This document shows, in pieces, positions 36,947 to 45,743 of a stretch of 64,000 nucleotides of DNA. Location of the stretch: the NCBI GenBank assembly GCA_947498845.1, contig CANMLX010000002.1:124001-188000 (forward strand), written 5' to 3'. The position numbers and the translations under genes were made by a program. The notes below the pieces were generated by a model. It was not told where the DNA came from and made no database searches. It worked only from the letters and a program-made list of their open reading frames with translations. Source of the DNA: an uncultured Flavobacteriaceae bacterium (GTDB taxonomy: Bacteria > Bacteroidota > Bacteroidia > Flavobacteriales > Flavobacteriaceae). Each line of letters opens with the position of its first letter. The stretch's first letter is position 1.

Positions 36947-37624
36947 ATGCGCATAGATATTATTACTGTTTTACCAGAATTATTAAAAAGTCCTTTTGAA
37001 GCATCTATTTTAAAACGTGCTATTGAGGCTAATTTGGTAGAGATACATTTTCATAATTTAAGAGATTACACTACAGATAACTATAAATCTATTGATGACA
37101 CCCAATTTGGAGGTGGCGCTGGTATGGTAATGATGGTTGAACCTATAGATAAGTGTATTTCTAATCTAAAATTGCAAAGGAATTACGATGAAGTGATATA
37201 TATGACTCCAGACGGGGAAACACTTAACCAAAGTATAGCGAACCAGATGTCTTTAAAGGGTAATATTATTATTTTGTGTGGGCATTATAAAGGCGTAGAC
37301 CAACGTGTGAGAGATCATTTAATCACCCGAGAAATTTCTATTGGAGATTTTGTTCTATCTGGAGGAGAATTAGCTGCAGCTGTTTTATGTGATGCAATTA
37401 TACGCTTAATCCCAGGTGTATTAGGAAACGAAACATCGGCGTTAACCGATTCTTTTCAGGATAATTTATTAGCTCCTCCCATATACACTAAACCTAGAGA
37501 ATATAAAGGCTGGAAAGTCCCTGAGCTTTTATTTAGTGGTAACTTACCTAAAATTGAAAAATGGCGTGAGGATAAAGCCTACGAACGTACTAAAGAACGT
37601 CGTCCAGATTTACTTGAAGACTAG
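36947..37624 (+). CDS. trmD: tRNA (guanine-N1)-methyltransferase
   Basis: A 225-aa SPOUT-class enzyme that methylates G37 in tRNAs reading CNN codons, preventing frameshifts. The N-terminus [13 protein letters not shown], the [14 protein letters not shown] loop, the trefoil-knot SAM site with [12 protein letters not shown] and [12 protein letters not shown], and the C-terminal region up to RRPDLLED are all typical. Length is normal. It follows the lipoprotein gene by 44 bp. A -7 box TACCTTTG at 36923-36930 suggests its own promoter, although the -33 box is weak. Confidence 0.96.
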   Translation: MRIDIITVLPELLKSPFEASILKRAIEANLVEIHFHNLRDYTTDNYKSIDDTQFGGGAGMVMMVEPIDKCISNLKLQRNYDEVIYMTPDGETLNQSIANQMSLKGNIIILCGHYKGVDQRVRDHLITREISIGDFVLSGGELAAAVLCDAIIRLIPGVLGNETSALTDSFQDNLLAPPIYTKPREYKGWKVPELLFSGNLPKIEKWREDKAYERTKERRPDLLED

Positions 37625-37690
37625 TTGTTTACTTAATATAGGACACCTAAGAGTTCTTTTAACTTCTATGTGTTAAGGGATTATAGATAC

Positions 37691-37760
37691 AAATAAACCA
37701 TAAAATACAACAATACTATTAGAATTAAACTAAAGAATAGCTGCGCTTTATGGTTTATTT
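37691..37760. repeat. Inverted repeat between trmD and a convergent lipoprotein gene
   Basis: AAATAAACCATAAA (37691-37704) and TTTATGGTTTATTT (37747-37760) are perfect 14-bp arms with a 42-base spacer. Its position between two convergent genes suggests a role in transcript ends, but the loop is long and the T content modest. Confidence 0.45.
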
Positions 37761-37782
37761 GGTCTAAGCTGTAATGATAACT

Positions 37783-38505
37783 TTATTCTAGGGTAAAACT
37801 GCTTACCTGAGATTTTGTTTTATTGCCAGATTTATCAGTAGTTTCTACTATCCAATAATAAGTACCGTTTGCTAAGCTGCTAACTGTTGTTCCATTTGTA
37901 GAAACTGTGCCTCTAGAGGTCACAGGAGGATTTTGCTGATCAAGGAAAACCTCATAGGATTCTATATCTGATGCGCCATCTACGTCTTGTCCTTCCCAAA
38001 CTAAATCTACAGATGAAGTACTTAAAATACTACTATCTTGTGGTGTTATTAATTCTGCAGGAAAAGGTGCGTAATTTTCAACACCCTGAGAAGCATTATA
38101 AAATCGCCATTCTTCGCTGGTTGCTGTTTCTTCAGTTTTTTTAGATAAAGAAACTATTTTCCAGGAATATGGTGTATTTTGTTTTAGAGTAATCACTTTT
38201 TTAACTGTTGTTGAAGCGATTGTTATTTCTTGGTTTGTGTTCAAGTCTTTTAAGATTATTTCATAAGAATCTGAGTCCTTAGCTGCATTCCACTCAAACT
38301 CTAGCTCACTTTCAGTATCAGATGTAAACGTTCCTGTTGTACATACTTCGTCTTTAAGCGGGTATACTAAAACCGCAGCTTCTGGTGGTGTAGTACTCTG
38401 GGGAGTTCCTCCACCTCCACCGCCATCATCACTTCCTCCGCCACTACAACTTAACATTAATAAACTAATAAATAGTGTTTTGTATATATAAATAAACCTT
38501 TTCAT
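37783..38505 (-). CDS. Lipoprotein with two fibronectin type III-like domains
   Basis: A 240-aa protein. Lipobox LMLSC places the lipid-modified Cys near residue 20, followed by a Gly/Asp-rich linker (GGGSDDGGGGGG) that often marks surface-exposed lipoproteins in Flavobacteriia. Two beta-sandwich repeats follow (about 40-140 and 145-240), each with the FnIII-like pattern ending in YSWKIVSLSKKT or YYWIVETTDKSGNK. It lies 5 bp after the stop of the secreted beta-helix gene, so the two are surely one transcript. A carbohydrate or protein contact role is inferred. Confidence 0.82.
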   Translation of the reverse strand: MKRFIYIYKTLFISLLMLSCSGGGSDDGGGGGGTPQSTTPPEAAVLVYPLKDEVCTTGTFTSDTESELEFEWNAAKDSDSYEIILKDLNTNQEITIASTTVKKVITLKQNTPYSWKIVSLSKKTEETATSEEWRFYNASQGVENYAPFPAELITPQDSSILSTSSVDLVWEGQDVDGASDIESYEVFLDQQNPPVTSRGTVSTNGTTVSSLANGTYYWIVETTDKSGNKTKSQVSSFTLE

Positions 38506-38510
38506 CTCAA

Positions 38511-41144
38511 TTATTTTTTAATCAAATTAATAACTTCTGTTTCTTTGCTATAGTTATATTTAGCAATATACATCCCAGATGGTAAATGCGATATGTTTAT
38601 TGTTTTATGAGATAAACTATTCGCATTAGTTTTAAAACTTGTATTGTAAACTAAGTTACCTAGCATGCCATAAATATAAACATCTACATTAGCAGATTTA
38701 ACACTAGTTTCTATATTTAATAGATCTTCAACAGGGTTTGGATATATGTTAAAACTAGTTTTATCGATATAAATTTTTTGTTTGTGAACGCCTTGACAAT
38801 CTTTATCGGTTTTTAAAACTAAATTGTTCTCTCCTTCTTTAAGGTCTAGAGAAATTGAATTTTGATCGGTAACCGTTACAACCTCATTAAGTTCTATTCT
38901 AAAAAGATCTCCTCCACTCAACTTTAAATTTAATTGCTTACTGGTAGAGGCTACTTCAACAGTAAATTCAAAATCGTCTGGTTCGCTTATAACAAGGTCG
39001 AAACATTGTTCATAATCTGTATCGGAATTAGTTGTAATACATACCTTATAATTTCCAGCTTCTAAATCTTCAAAAGTTGCTTCTTTGGTAAATTCTTTAC
39101 TAATTGAAGCATCTCCGGTAATTGTAGCTTCATAGTTTAATGTTTTAGCAGCAGTTATCACAACACTACCATCATTGTTTTTACTACACGTTTCATCGAT
39201 AACTAATACTGTAAAATTATCTTGAGTTATCGTATTTACTACGCAAGCCTCTCCAGGCAAGCCATAACATTTGTTGGCAGGTCCTAAGGCGGTATTCCAA
39301 TCTACACCTGGTTTCCAAGGTGCATCTCCAAACTCATATGCTCCTGCATCTGGGCTAGTGCCATTGAACCCGTCTGTAAAACCAGTAATTTCTCTACCAA
39401 AATCTATGGCTTCTGCACCCGATTTTAAGGTAAAATCATTATTTGCATAATCGCTAAAAATTTGATCACTAACTAAATTATTTTGTTTATCAGACTGTGG
39501 TTCCCACGTAGACTCTTCCTCTTGGTTGCCTTGATTATCTACAGCATGTTTATCGGTAACATTATTCCAAACTTTTACATTAGAGAACATCGTACCGGCC
39601 TTGTGCCATGCTCCCATAGTTCCTCCATCTGCTTTTACTAATGTATTATTAAAAATATCTATATCTGTACCATTCCAGTTAATTTGTACTGCCGTCCATT
39701 CTACATTCCAAACAACATTTCTATAAACACGTACATTACCTGCATCATTATCTAAATAGATTCCTGCTGCTTTTTTTAATTCACCTCGGGCTTCGGCATC
39801 ATGAAACCAGTTATGGTGTATGTCCATGTTTAAATCTTTTCCTATGGTGTATAACAAAGCACAATCATGTGCTATTAAATTACTATAAGAAATATCATTC
39901 CATGCTACTTCTGACCCTTTAGAGATAATTTGCAAAGCATCTCTTCCTCCTCTTGAAATTGTATTGTTAAATACTTTAGCATTATTTTGCCCTCGTACCA
40001 TTAAGGGGGCATCATACGACCCTAAATAATCAAAATCATGAATGTAACAGTTTTTAATTGTGGTTCCAGATCCAGAATCCCATATACCTGTTCCATCTCC
40101 ATAGCCTATCTCACATTTTTCAATAGTTGTGTTTTTTGCAGACCAATCTACATCAATAGCATTAACTCGAGAGTTAAAATTGGGTGAAATCCCTCTGGTC
40201 ATACTCCCATAAAAACTAGAAATACCATATAGCATATTACCTGTTCCCTTTATTTTAACACTACCGCCAAAAACTGCAAGGTTTTTAATTAAAATATGGC
40301 TTCTATCTGTTAAATCTATAGTTCTTTCTCTTCTGGACATTTGTACTTCTTTATCTACAGGAGCTACTCCATTAGGTAGTTTAACATATAATGTATTGTC
40401 GCTATTATCAAAATACCATTCATTTTGATAGTCTAAGGCTTCCTTTATACCTTCTAAATAGTAATCTCCCAAATCCCCAGGAGGATGGGCGGTTATAATC
40501 CATGCTTGGTTTTTAACAGCATCAAAATCTATTCTTCCTGCTGAGCTGCTTTTTATCCATTCACGCCAGGTCATCCACCCAGAACCAGGTCTATCCCCAA
40601 AAAACACAAGAGACCCTCCTTTAGACCAATCCCAACTAGGAATTTCGCTATCTGTTAGAAATGCACCAACAGACACTCCATCTTGACTACCACCATCATT
40701 TCTTAGAGAATTCAAGGTGAATCTATCGCCATCGGTATTATTAGGCCAACGCGCTAAATCCAAAACTTGAGTACCATTCATCACAAAATTTCTTTGTTGT
40801 AAATCCCAATCGGTAGTTGTTTTGTATACGCCATCTCCATCTGAAGTCCATCCACTTAAAGCCTCCATTGCTGTAATTATGACTTTCTCATTTTCATAAG
40901 CTTGAAAAGTAATAGGGTTACCATTTTCTCCAGATCTGGCTGGACGAAGCGTCTCTTCGTAAGTACCTTCTCTTAGGTAAATGTTATCTCCTGCAACAGC
41001 CACACTCGCTGCTTTAGCAATTGTTAAATAAGGGGATTCTTTTGTCCCAGGGTTAGAATCATCTCCATCTTTTGATACATATATGTTTTGGGAAAAACCA
41101 GAAAAACATAATAGAAAAATTATAATTTTTAAAATTTTCTTCAT
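38511..41144 (-). CDS. Secreted right-handed beta-helix protein with T9SS C-terminal domain
   Basis: An 877-aa protein. A signal peptide (to about residue 18, SGFSQ) is followed by YVSKDGDDSNPGTKESPYLT, the classic start of parallel beta-helix proteins of the polysaccharide-lyase-like group. The helix runs to about residue 600, with rungs around YGDGTGIWDSGSGTTIKNCY and VFNNTISRGGRDALQIISKG. A Cys-containing SprB-like repeat stretch follows. The last 80 residues (FNIYPNPVEDLLNIE to SHLPSGMYIAKYN) are a type A sorting domain for the type IX secretion system, so it is exported and anchored or released at the cell surface. Glycan cleavage is possible but no catalytic residues could be assigned. 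Operon with the FnIII-like lipoprotein. Confidence 0.88.
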   Translation of the reverse strand: MKKILKIIIFLLCFSGFSQNIYVSKDGDDSNPGTKESPYLTIAKAASVAVAGDNIYLREGTYEETLRPARSGENGNPITFQAYENEKVIITAMEALSGWTSDGDGVYKTTTDWDLQQRNFVMNGTQVLDLARWPNNTDGDRFTLNSLRNDGGSQDGVSVGAFLTDSEIPSWDWSKGGSLVFFGDRPGSGWMTWREWIKSSSAGRIDFDAVKNQAWIITAHPPGDLGDYYLEGIKEALDYQNEWYFDNSDNTLYVKLPNGVAPVDKEVQMSRRERTIDLTDRSHILIKNLAVFGGSVKIKGTGNMLYGISSFYGSMTRGISPNFNSRVNAIDVDWSAKNTTIEKCEIGYGDGTGIWDSGSGTTIKNCYIHDFDYLGSYDAPLMVRGQNNAKVFNNTISRGGRDALQIISKGSEVAWNDISYSNLIAHDCALLYTIGKDLNMDIHHNWFHDAEARGELKKAAGIYLDNDAGNVRVYRNVVWNVEWTAVQINWNGTDIDIFNNTLVKADGGTMGAWHKAGTMFSNVKVWNNVTDKHAVDNQGNQEEESTWEPQSDKQNNLVSDQIFSDYANNDFTLKSGAEAIDFGREITGFTDGFNGTSPDAGAYEFGDAPWKPGVDWNTALGPANKCYGLPGEACVVNTITQDNFTVLVIDETCSKNNDGSVVITAAKTLNYEATITGDASISKEFTKEATFEDLEAGNYKVCITTNSDTDYEQCFDLVISEPDDFEFTVEVASTSKQLNLKLSGGDLFRIELNEVVTVTDQNSISLDLKEGENNLVLKTDKDCQGVHKQKIYIDKTSFNIYPNPVEDLLNIETSVKSANVDVYIYGMLGNLVYNTSFKTNANSLSHKTINISHLPSGMYIAKYNYSKETEVINLIKK

Positions 41145-41240
41145 AGGTAATTTTTTTAGAGATTAAAAATAAGTTCACAATCGCATTTAGAACATATCAA
41201 TCGTTCAAGTATTAACATCAAATGGTTATAAATTGATATA

Positions 41241-41403
41241 ATACCAATTCCCAAATGAAATTACTGAGTTAAAAAGTATCTTTTGAAATTCTATCTTCAA
41301 CATAAAAAAGAACCGTAACTACTGCTATGCTTATTTTTTCTGTATCGTATAATTCCAAAATCCATCATTTTCCTTTACATTATATTCATTTAAGAATTGA
41401 TAT
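41241..41403. repeat. 163-bp foldback repeat, family B copy 2
   Basis: It is the same length as the copy at 35067-35229 and nearly identical through the middle. The left end ATACCAATTCCCAAATGA is exact, while the right end TCATTTAAGAATTGATAT has drifted from perfect complementarity. No reading frame. Confidence 0.85.
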
Positions 41404-41426
41404 AAAGTAAAAGAGTTATATTAAAA

Positions 41427-41458
41427 AAAATAGGTTGCCTAAAAAGACAACCTATTTT
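41427..41458 (-). terminator. tRNA-His terminator
   Basis: On the minus strand AAAATAGGTTG and CAACCTATTTT form a stem around a 10-base loop, followed by a run of eight T. It begins 9 bases after the tRNA 3' end. Confidence 0.85.
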
Positions 41459-41466
41459 ACATTTTG

Positions 41467-41541
41467 GGTGGATGATGGGATTCGAACCCACGACCCTTGG
41501 TACCACAAACCAATGCTCTAACCAACTGAGCTACAACCACC
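41467..41541 (-). tRNA. tRNA-His (GTG anticodon)
   Basis: The minus strand folds into a full cloverleaf. The acceptor is GGTGGTTG paired with CATCCACC, including the extra G-1:C73 pair that marks tRNA-His. The D arm is AGCTCAGTTGGTTAGAGC, the anticodon stem is TTGGT/ACCAA with loop TTGTGGT (anticodon GTG), and the T loop is TTCGAAT. CCA is not encoded. Length is 75 nt. Confidence 0.96.
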
Positions 41542-41568
41542 GTGTAACTTGCATTTTTAATGCGAGTG

Positions 41569-41599
41569 CAAATGTATAATATTTAACTCTTTCTGCAAA
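41569..41599 (-). promoter_or_regulatory. tRNA-His promoter (Bacteroidota consensus)
   Basis: Read on the minus strand, TTTG (41599-41596) is followed after exactly 19 bases by TACATTTG (41576-41569), a perfect TTTG-N19-TAnnTTTG promoter about 27 bases before the tRNA 5' end. Confidence 0.8.
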
Positions 41600-41618
41600 G
41601 ATTTTTTTTGTTTTTTAT

Positions 41619-42335
41619 CTACTTTAAATCAAACAAACTTTCTACTGCAGCATAGCGTTCTACTGTAAATCCCTCTGCATGAGACACTCCAATCAATCGA
41701 CCTAAATCTCTAGCTCTATAGGTTACACTATCTATAAAATTTTTACTTGTTATAGGAGTTTCTGGCTCTTTACTATTCGTGCTATAAAATTGAGTCTCAT
41801 AAGCTAAAACTGCTTTCATTTTAATATCTATAAACCCAGAAACATCAACAACTACATCTGGTTCTATATGTTTCCACTGTATATAGTGGTATACATGTTT
41901 AGGTCTCCAAGGGTTTTGTATACTGTTTTCTTCTTTTGTTTCAATTTTTATTAAGCCACTTAAAAAACAGGCATCACTTACCAGTTTACTGCCCTTACCA
42001 TGATCTATATGTCTATCGTCTATGGCATTACACAATACTAGCTCTGGTTTAAATTTACGAATCATTTTAATTAGAGCTAATTGATGTTCTTTATCATTAA
42101 TAAAAAACCCATCTGCAAAGCCCATATTTATACGTGTACTAACCCCTAAAATTCTTGCTGCATTTGCCGCTTCCTTTCTCCTAGTATGCTCATTACCACG
42201 GGTCCCTAATTCACCTTTAGTTAAGTCTATAATACCTACTTTTTTACCATGAGCTATTTCTTTGGCTATTGTTGCGCCACAGCTTAATTCTACATCATCT
42301 GGATGTGCTCCAATAGCAAGAATATCTAATTTCAT
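41619..42335 (-). CDS. bshB1: Bacillithiol biosynthesis deacetylase BshB1
   Basis: A 238-aa PIG-L/LmbE-family zinc deacetylase that removes acetate from GlcNAc-malate in bacillithiol synthesis. The N-terminal metal motif AHPDDVE is at residues 10-16, and DDRHIDHGKGS near 107-117 supplies the third ligand. The segment TKGELGTRGNEHTRRKEA is typical of the BshB1 group. Length is normal. It follows pyrF by only 7 bp, so the two share a transcript. bshA and bshC are not in the window. Confidence 0.93.
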   Translation of the reverse strand: MKLDILAIGAHPDDVELSCGATIAKEIAHGKKVGIIDLTKGELGTRGNEHTRRKEAANAARILGVSTRINMGFADGFFINDKEHQLALIKMIRKFKPELVLCNAIDDRHIDHGKGSKLVSDACFLSGLIKIETKEENSIQNPWRPKHVYHYIQWKHIEPDVVVDVSGFIDIKMKAVLAYETQFYSTNSKEPETPITSKNFIDSVTYRARDLGRLIGVSHAEGFTVERYAAVESLFDLK

Positions 42336-42342
42336 AATACAA

Positions 42343-43167
42343 CTAAACGTTAAGTGATTCTAGTTCTACAGCCATTTGCTGCTGTAATGCTAAGGCTTTT
42401 TGTGCTGCTGCACTATCAAAATCTTCTTTTTGAGACGCATAAATAATACCTCTTGATGAGTTTATTAAAAGTCCAATAGTATTATTCATTCCATATTTAC
42501 ATACATCTTGGAGGTTACCACCTTGAGCGCCTACTCCTGGCACCAATAAAAAATGATCTGGTATTATTTGTCTAATCTCTGCCAAGTATTCTGCTTTTGT
42601 AGCTCCTACAACATACATCAAATTTTTTGAGTTTTCCCATGTCTTAGACGTTTCCAAAACAGTTTTATAAAGCTCTTTCCTTTCAACTGTTTTTGTTTGA
42701 AAATCAAAAGCACCTTGATTAGATGTTAATGCCAAAAGAATTGTGTGTTTATTTTCAAAAGCTAAAAATGGTTCTACGGAGTCTTTTCCCATATAAGGTG
42801 CTACAGTAACAGAGTCGAACGCTAAATCTTCAAAGAACGCTTTCGCGTACATGGTACTTGTATTACCTATATCGCCTCGTTTAGCGTCGGCAATAGTAAA
42901 GATTTCTGGATGTTTTTCATTTAAATAAGTAATTGTTTTTTCTAGTGCTTTCCATCCTTTAATACCGTAAGCTTCATAAAACGCTGTATTGGGTTTATAG
43001 GCTACGCATAAGTGATGTGTCGCATCTATAATGGCTTTATTAAAAGCAAAAATCGGGTCTTCTTCCTGCAATAAATGCTCAGGAATTTTATTTAAATCTA
43101 CATCTAATCCTATACACAAGAAGGATTGTTTTCTCTTTATCTCAAAAATTAAGTGTTGTGTAGTCAT
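42343..43167 (-). CDS. pyrF: Orotidine 5'-phosphate decarboxylase
   Basis: A 274-aa enzyme of the type 2 OMP decarboxylase group, last step of UMP synthesis. The catalytic tetrad region reads [19 protein letters not shown] near residues 90-108, and the phosphate-binding end has VPGVGAQGG and [13 protein letters not shown]. The N-terminal [14 protein letters not shown] is typical. Length is normal for this group (about 270). It is the first gene of a pair with bshB1. Confidence 0.96.
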   Translation of the reverse strand: MTTQHLIFEIKRKQSFLCIGLDVDLNKIPEHLLQEEDPIFAFNKAIIDATHHLCVAYKPNTAFYEAYGIKGWKALEKTITYLNEKHPEIFTIADAKRGDIGNTSTMYAKAFFEDLAFDSVTVAPYMGKDSVEPFLAFENKHTILLALTSNQGAFDFQTKTVERKELYKTVLETSKTWENSKNLMYVVGATKAEYLAEIRQIIPDHFLLVPGVGAQGGNLQDVCKYGMNNTIGLLINSSRGIIYASQKEDFDSAAAQKALALQQQMAVELESLNV

Positions 43168-43203
43168 TTCTATTTATTTCAATACAACCATTTATATAAA
43201 AAG

Positions 43204-43223
43204 ATTCCCGCTTTCGCGGGAAT
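43204..43223. repeat. REP-like hairpin between prfA and pyrF
   Basis: ATTCCCGC-TTTC-GCGGGAAT forms a perfect 8-bp stem with a 4-base loop, followed by GACAG. GC-rich for its surroundings. Strings of this kind are dispersed short repeats in many bacterial genomes. No T-tract, so not a standard terminator. Confidence 0.6.
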
Positions 43224-43231
43224 GACAGAAA

Positions 43232-44308
43232 TTATATAGTTTCATCACTAGCTTTTAACTTTTCTGTATTTTCAGCTAATTGTAACTCATCAATTATTTT
43301 TTGAATATCACCATTTACAATATTTTGTAAGTCGTACAGTGTTAATCCTATTCTATGATCGGTAACACGGCCTTGCGGATAGTTATAGGTTCTAATTTTT
43401 GCACTTCTATCTCCAGATGACACCATACTACCTCGTTTTGCTGCATCGGCTTCTTGCTTTTTAGCCAACTCTAAATCATATAAACGAGAACGCAATACTT
43501 TAAATGCTTTTTCTTTATTCTTATGTTGAGATTTTTGATCTTGACACTGCGCCACTAATCCCGTTGGAGTATGCGTTAAACGTACCGCCGAATAGGTTGT
43601 ATTTACAGATTGCCCTCCAGGACCAGATGAACAGAAATAATCTATACGCACATCTTTTGGATCTATTTGCACATCAAACTCTTCGGCTTCTGGAAATACC
43701 ATACAGGTTGCTGCACTGGTATGCACTCTTCCTTGTGTTTCTGTTTGTGGTACTCGTTGCACGCGATGTACGCCTGCTTCAAATTTTAAAGTCCCATAAA
43801 CATCTTCACCTGAAACTTCAAACTGTATTTCTTTAAAGCCTCCGTTAGTGCCTTCACTAAAGTCTACAGTACTCACATTCCAGCCGCGACCTTCACAGTA
43901 TTTAGTATACATTCTAAACAAATCTCCTGCAAAAATACTGGCTTCGTCTCCGCCTGTTCCTGCTCTTAGTTCTACTACAGCGTTTTTAGTATCTTCTGGA
44001 TCTTTGGGTATTAAAAGTACTTTTATTTCTTCTTCTAATTTTGGTATACCGGTTTTAGCTTCATCATATTGCATTTTAGCCATTTCTACCATTTCTGCAT
44101 CACTCCCATCTGCAATAATCTCTTCAGCTTCAGCTAAATTATTTGTGAATTCTATATAAGCTTCACGCTTATCCATTAAAATCCTTAAGTCTTTATACTC
44201 TCGATTTAGTGCCACATAGCGTTTTTGATCTGAAATAATATCTGGTTGAATGATTAAATCACTTACCTCATCAAAACGTTGCTTTACTATTTGTAACTTA
44301 TCTAACAT
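43232..44308 (-). CDS. prfA: Peptide chain release factor 1
   Basis: A 358-aa class I release factor that ends translation at UAA and UAG. The catalytic GGQ lies in [20 protein letters not shown] near residue 230, and the flanking [22 protein letters not shown] segment is typical. Length matches RF1, and unlike RF2 no programmed frameshift is present. On the minus strand a -7 box TATTTTTG lies at 44330-44337, about 20 bp upstream of the start. Confidence 0.97.
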   Translation of the reverse strand: MLDKLQIVKQRFDEVSDLIIQPDIISDQKRYVALNREYKDLRILMDKREAYIEFTNNLAEAEEIIADGSDAEMVEMAKMQYDEAKTGIPKLEEEIKVLLIPKDPEDTKNAVVELRAGTGGDEASIFAGDLFRMYTKYCEGRGWNVSTVDFSEGTNGGFKEIQFEVSGEDVYGTLKFEAGVHRVQRVPQTETQGRVHTSAATCMVFPEAEEFDVQIDPKDVRIDYFCSSGPGGQSVNTTYSAVRLTHTPTGLVAQCQDQKSQHKNKEKAFKVLRSRLYDLELAKKQEADAAKRGSMVSSGDRSAKIRTYNYPQGRVTDHRIGLTLYDLQNIVNGDIQKIIDELQLAENTEKLKASDETI

Positions 44309-44382
44309 CTGCCTTTTTTAATTGGAGACCAAAAATACAATAAATAATGGATTTATTTTGATAGTAATCATGATGAATACAT

Positions 44383-45072
44383 TTAATCATCAATCAATAA
44401 ATTATCTTTATCACACATAGGCTCCATGGCATACTTAGTCATAAAATATAATGAAAACACATAAACTGTTCTATCTAGATAAAACATGGCATGAACATCA
44501 AAATTATACGCTAAAAAAGCGCATAAATCTGAAAAACAAAAACCAAAAACACAAAGCTTAAAATACATAGACTTTTTTATGTTAGATTTTATAGTGTAGC
44601 TTCCTGCAAGTAAACATGTGGTAATCATTACTGTTCCATAAATAAACAACAGTATTTTTTTTGAATGATCTGTCTCATCACGGAGCATAATAGTAAGTGT
44701 ATAAGTATTTAGAATAACTAAAAATGCATAAAGCCCCATAACTAAATTGTTTAGTTTTTTAGTTTTTTGCGTTATTAATACATGAACTAATAACACTAGA
44801 TAGACTATAATATTAATTATCATACCTGCTCTATGAATAAAGATTTCTTTGAATGTTACCAATATATCTGATAAGAAAAGAAGAATTAATACTGAAAAAA
44901 TTAAAGGCCCTTTGTACCTCTTGTTTATTATAAACAACAGTATAAATAAAAACACGCTAAAAACTCTTACAATTCTAGCTTCAAAATCAGTAAAAAAATG
45001 AATAGTAAGAACATTACACAATACTAATATCGATAAAAACAAAAACCATCTTAATCTTACAGAAGACACCAT
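44383..45072 (-). CDS. Multi-pass membrane protein (possibly YhhN/TMEM86-like)
   Basis: A protein of about 229 aa with seven or eight hydrophobic helices and almost no soluble part. I place the start at ATG 45072; a longer frame would begin at a TTG at 45108. Polar residues inside helices (LFLSDILVTFKE and FCFSDLCAFLAYNF) recall the Asp-containing helices of YhhN/TMEM86 lysoplasmalogenases, but the match is loose. The C-terminus is acidic (CDKDNLLIDD). It lies 74 bp upstream of prfA on the same strand. Function unproven. Confidence 0.6.
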   Translation of the reverse strand: MVSSVRLRWFLFLSILVLCNVLTIHFFTDFEARIVRVFSVFLFILLFIINKRYKGPLIFSVLILLFLSDILVTFKEIFIHRAGMIINIIVYLVLLVHVLITQKTKKLNNLVMGLYAFLVILNTYTLTIMLRDETDHSKKILLFIYGTVMITTCLLAGSYTIKSNIKKSMYFKLCVFGFCFSDLCAFLAYNFDVHAMFYLDRTVYVFSLYFMTKYAMEPMCDKDNLLIDD

Positions 45073-45455
45073 AGTTAATAAAGTTATTAAAATTCTTATC
45101 CGTAACAAAAAAAAAGCTCAAAACAAACTGATTTACAAACTTATAAAAGATTAATTATAATTATTATATCCCATTAAAAACGATGGATTAAACCCATATT
45201 ATGCATTGAAACTTCGTTATGAGGCAGCGAGATACAATAAATACTAGTGTTTTCTTAATTTTAGCATAGCACCGCTATGGGTAAATTAAAAAATACAGTT
45301 TACGGTAGTATTTGCGGTAGATCGTTGACGTAATAGATTTTTTAATGCATAATCTGGGTTAAACCTTTTTAAAATAATTACGTAGTGTAAGACGTTATAT
45401 TTAATGCGCTCTATAATTATAATGTTACAATTCTCAATCAAACTACTTGTTTATA
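45073..45455. other. Divergent gene-free stretch with foldback repeat
   Basis: Most of it is occupied by the second copy of the 170-bp foldback repeat (45191-45360). The flanks are very AT-rich and must carry the promoters for the membrane protein gene on the left and the small ABC system on the right. Confidence 0.6.
45191..45360. repeat. 170-bp foldback repeat, family A copy 2
   Basis: The ends AACCCATATTATGCATTG and AATGCATAATCTGGGTT form inverted repeats (extendable to GG.TTAAACC outside, 45185-45365). Blocks such as ACTTCGTTATGA, GAGATA-AATAAA-ACT and GTAATAGATTTT match copy 1 at 24632-24803. The tip here is CATAGC-ACC-GCTATG, a hairpin with a sequence unrelated to the tip of copy 1. 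Confidence 0.7.
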
Positions 45456-45743
45456 ATGCAACAAATAAGCTCTATTTTTCTCTTTTATAGACCTTTTGTT
45501 TTATGGTCTTTTATTGCCAACTCTTTTTTATTAGTAATGGGAGTACATTTAATTCCTCTTTTTTTAATTAAAGTATGCCTTATTATTTCTCTGTGGTATT
45601 TTACATTACAAACAAAAGCTAAACATAAATTAACATTCTATAAAAATTTAGGTATTTCTCCACTAAAACTGTTTTTATCGATCTTCGTAATAGACGTTTT
45701 ATTAAGTATTCCCTTTCTATTAATTCTCAAAGAATTTATATGA
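45456..45743 (+). CDS. Small membrane protein paired with ABC ATPase
   Basis: A 95-aa protein with three hydrophobic helices (about 8-28, 30-48, 65-92) and a basic loop (TKAKHKLTFYKNLGIS). The start is ATG at 45456; a TTG nine bases upstream is less likely. Its stop overlaps the start of the ABC ATPase gene by 4 bp (ATGA), a sign of translational coupling, so it is probably the membrane partner of that ATPase. It is far shorter than a normal ABC permease (six helices). No known family recognised. Confidence 0.75.
   Translation: MQQISSIFLFYRPFVLWSFIANSFLLVMGVHLIPLFLIKVCLIISLWYFTLQTKAKHKLTFYKNLGISPLKLFLSIFVIDVLLSIPFLLILKEFI

Larger units (their letters stand above)
41145..41466. other. Gene-free stretch with foldback repeat and tRNA terminator
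   Basis: It holds the second copy of the 163-bp foldback repeat (41241-41403) and the terminator of the tRNA-His gene (41427-41458). The remaining 96 bp next to the beta-helix gene start are AT-rich and presumably carry its promoter. Confidence 0.6.
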
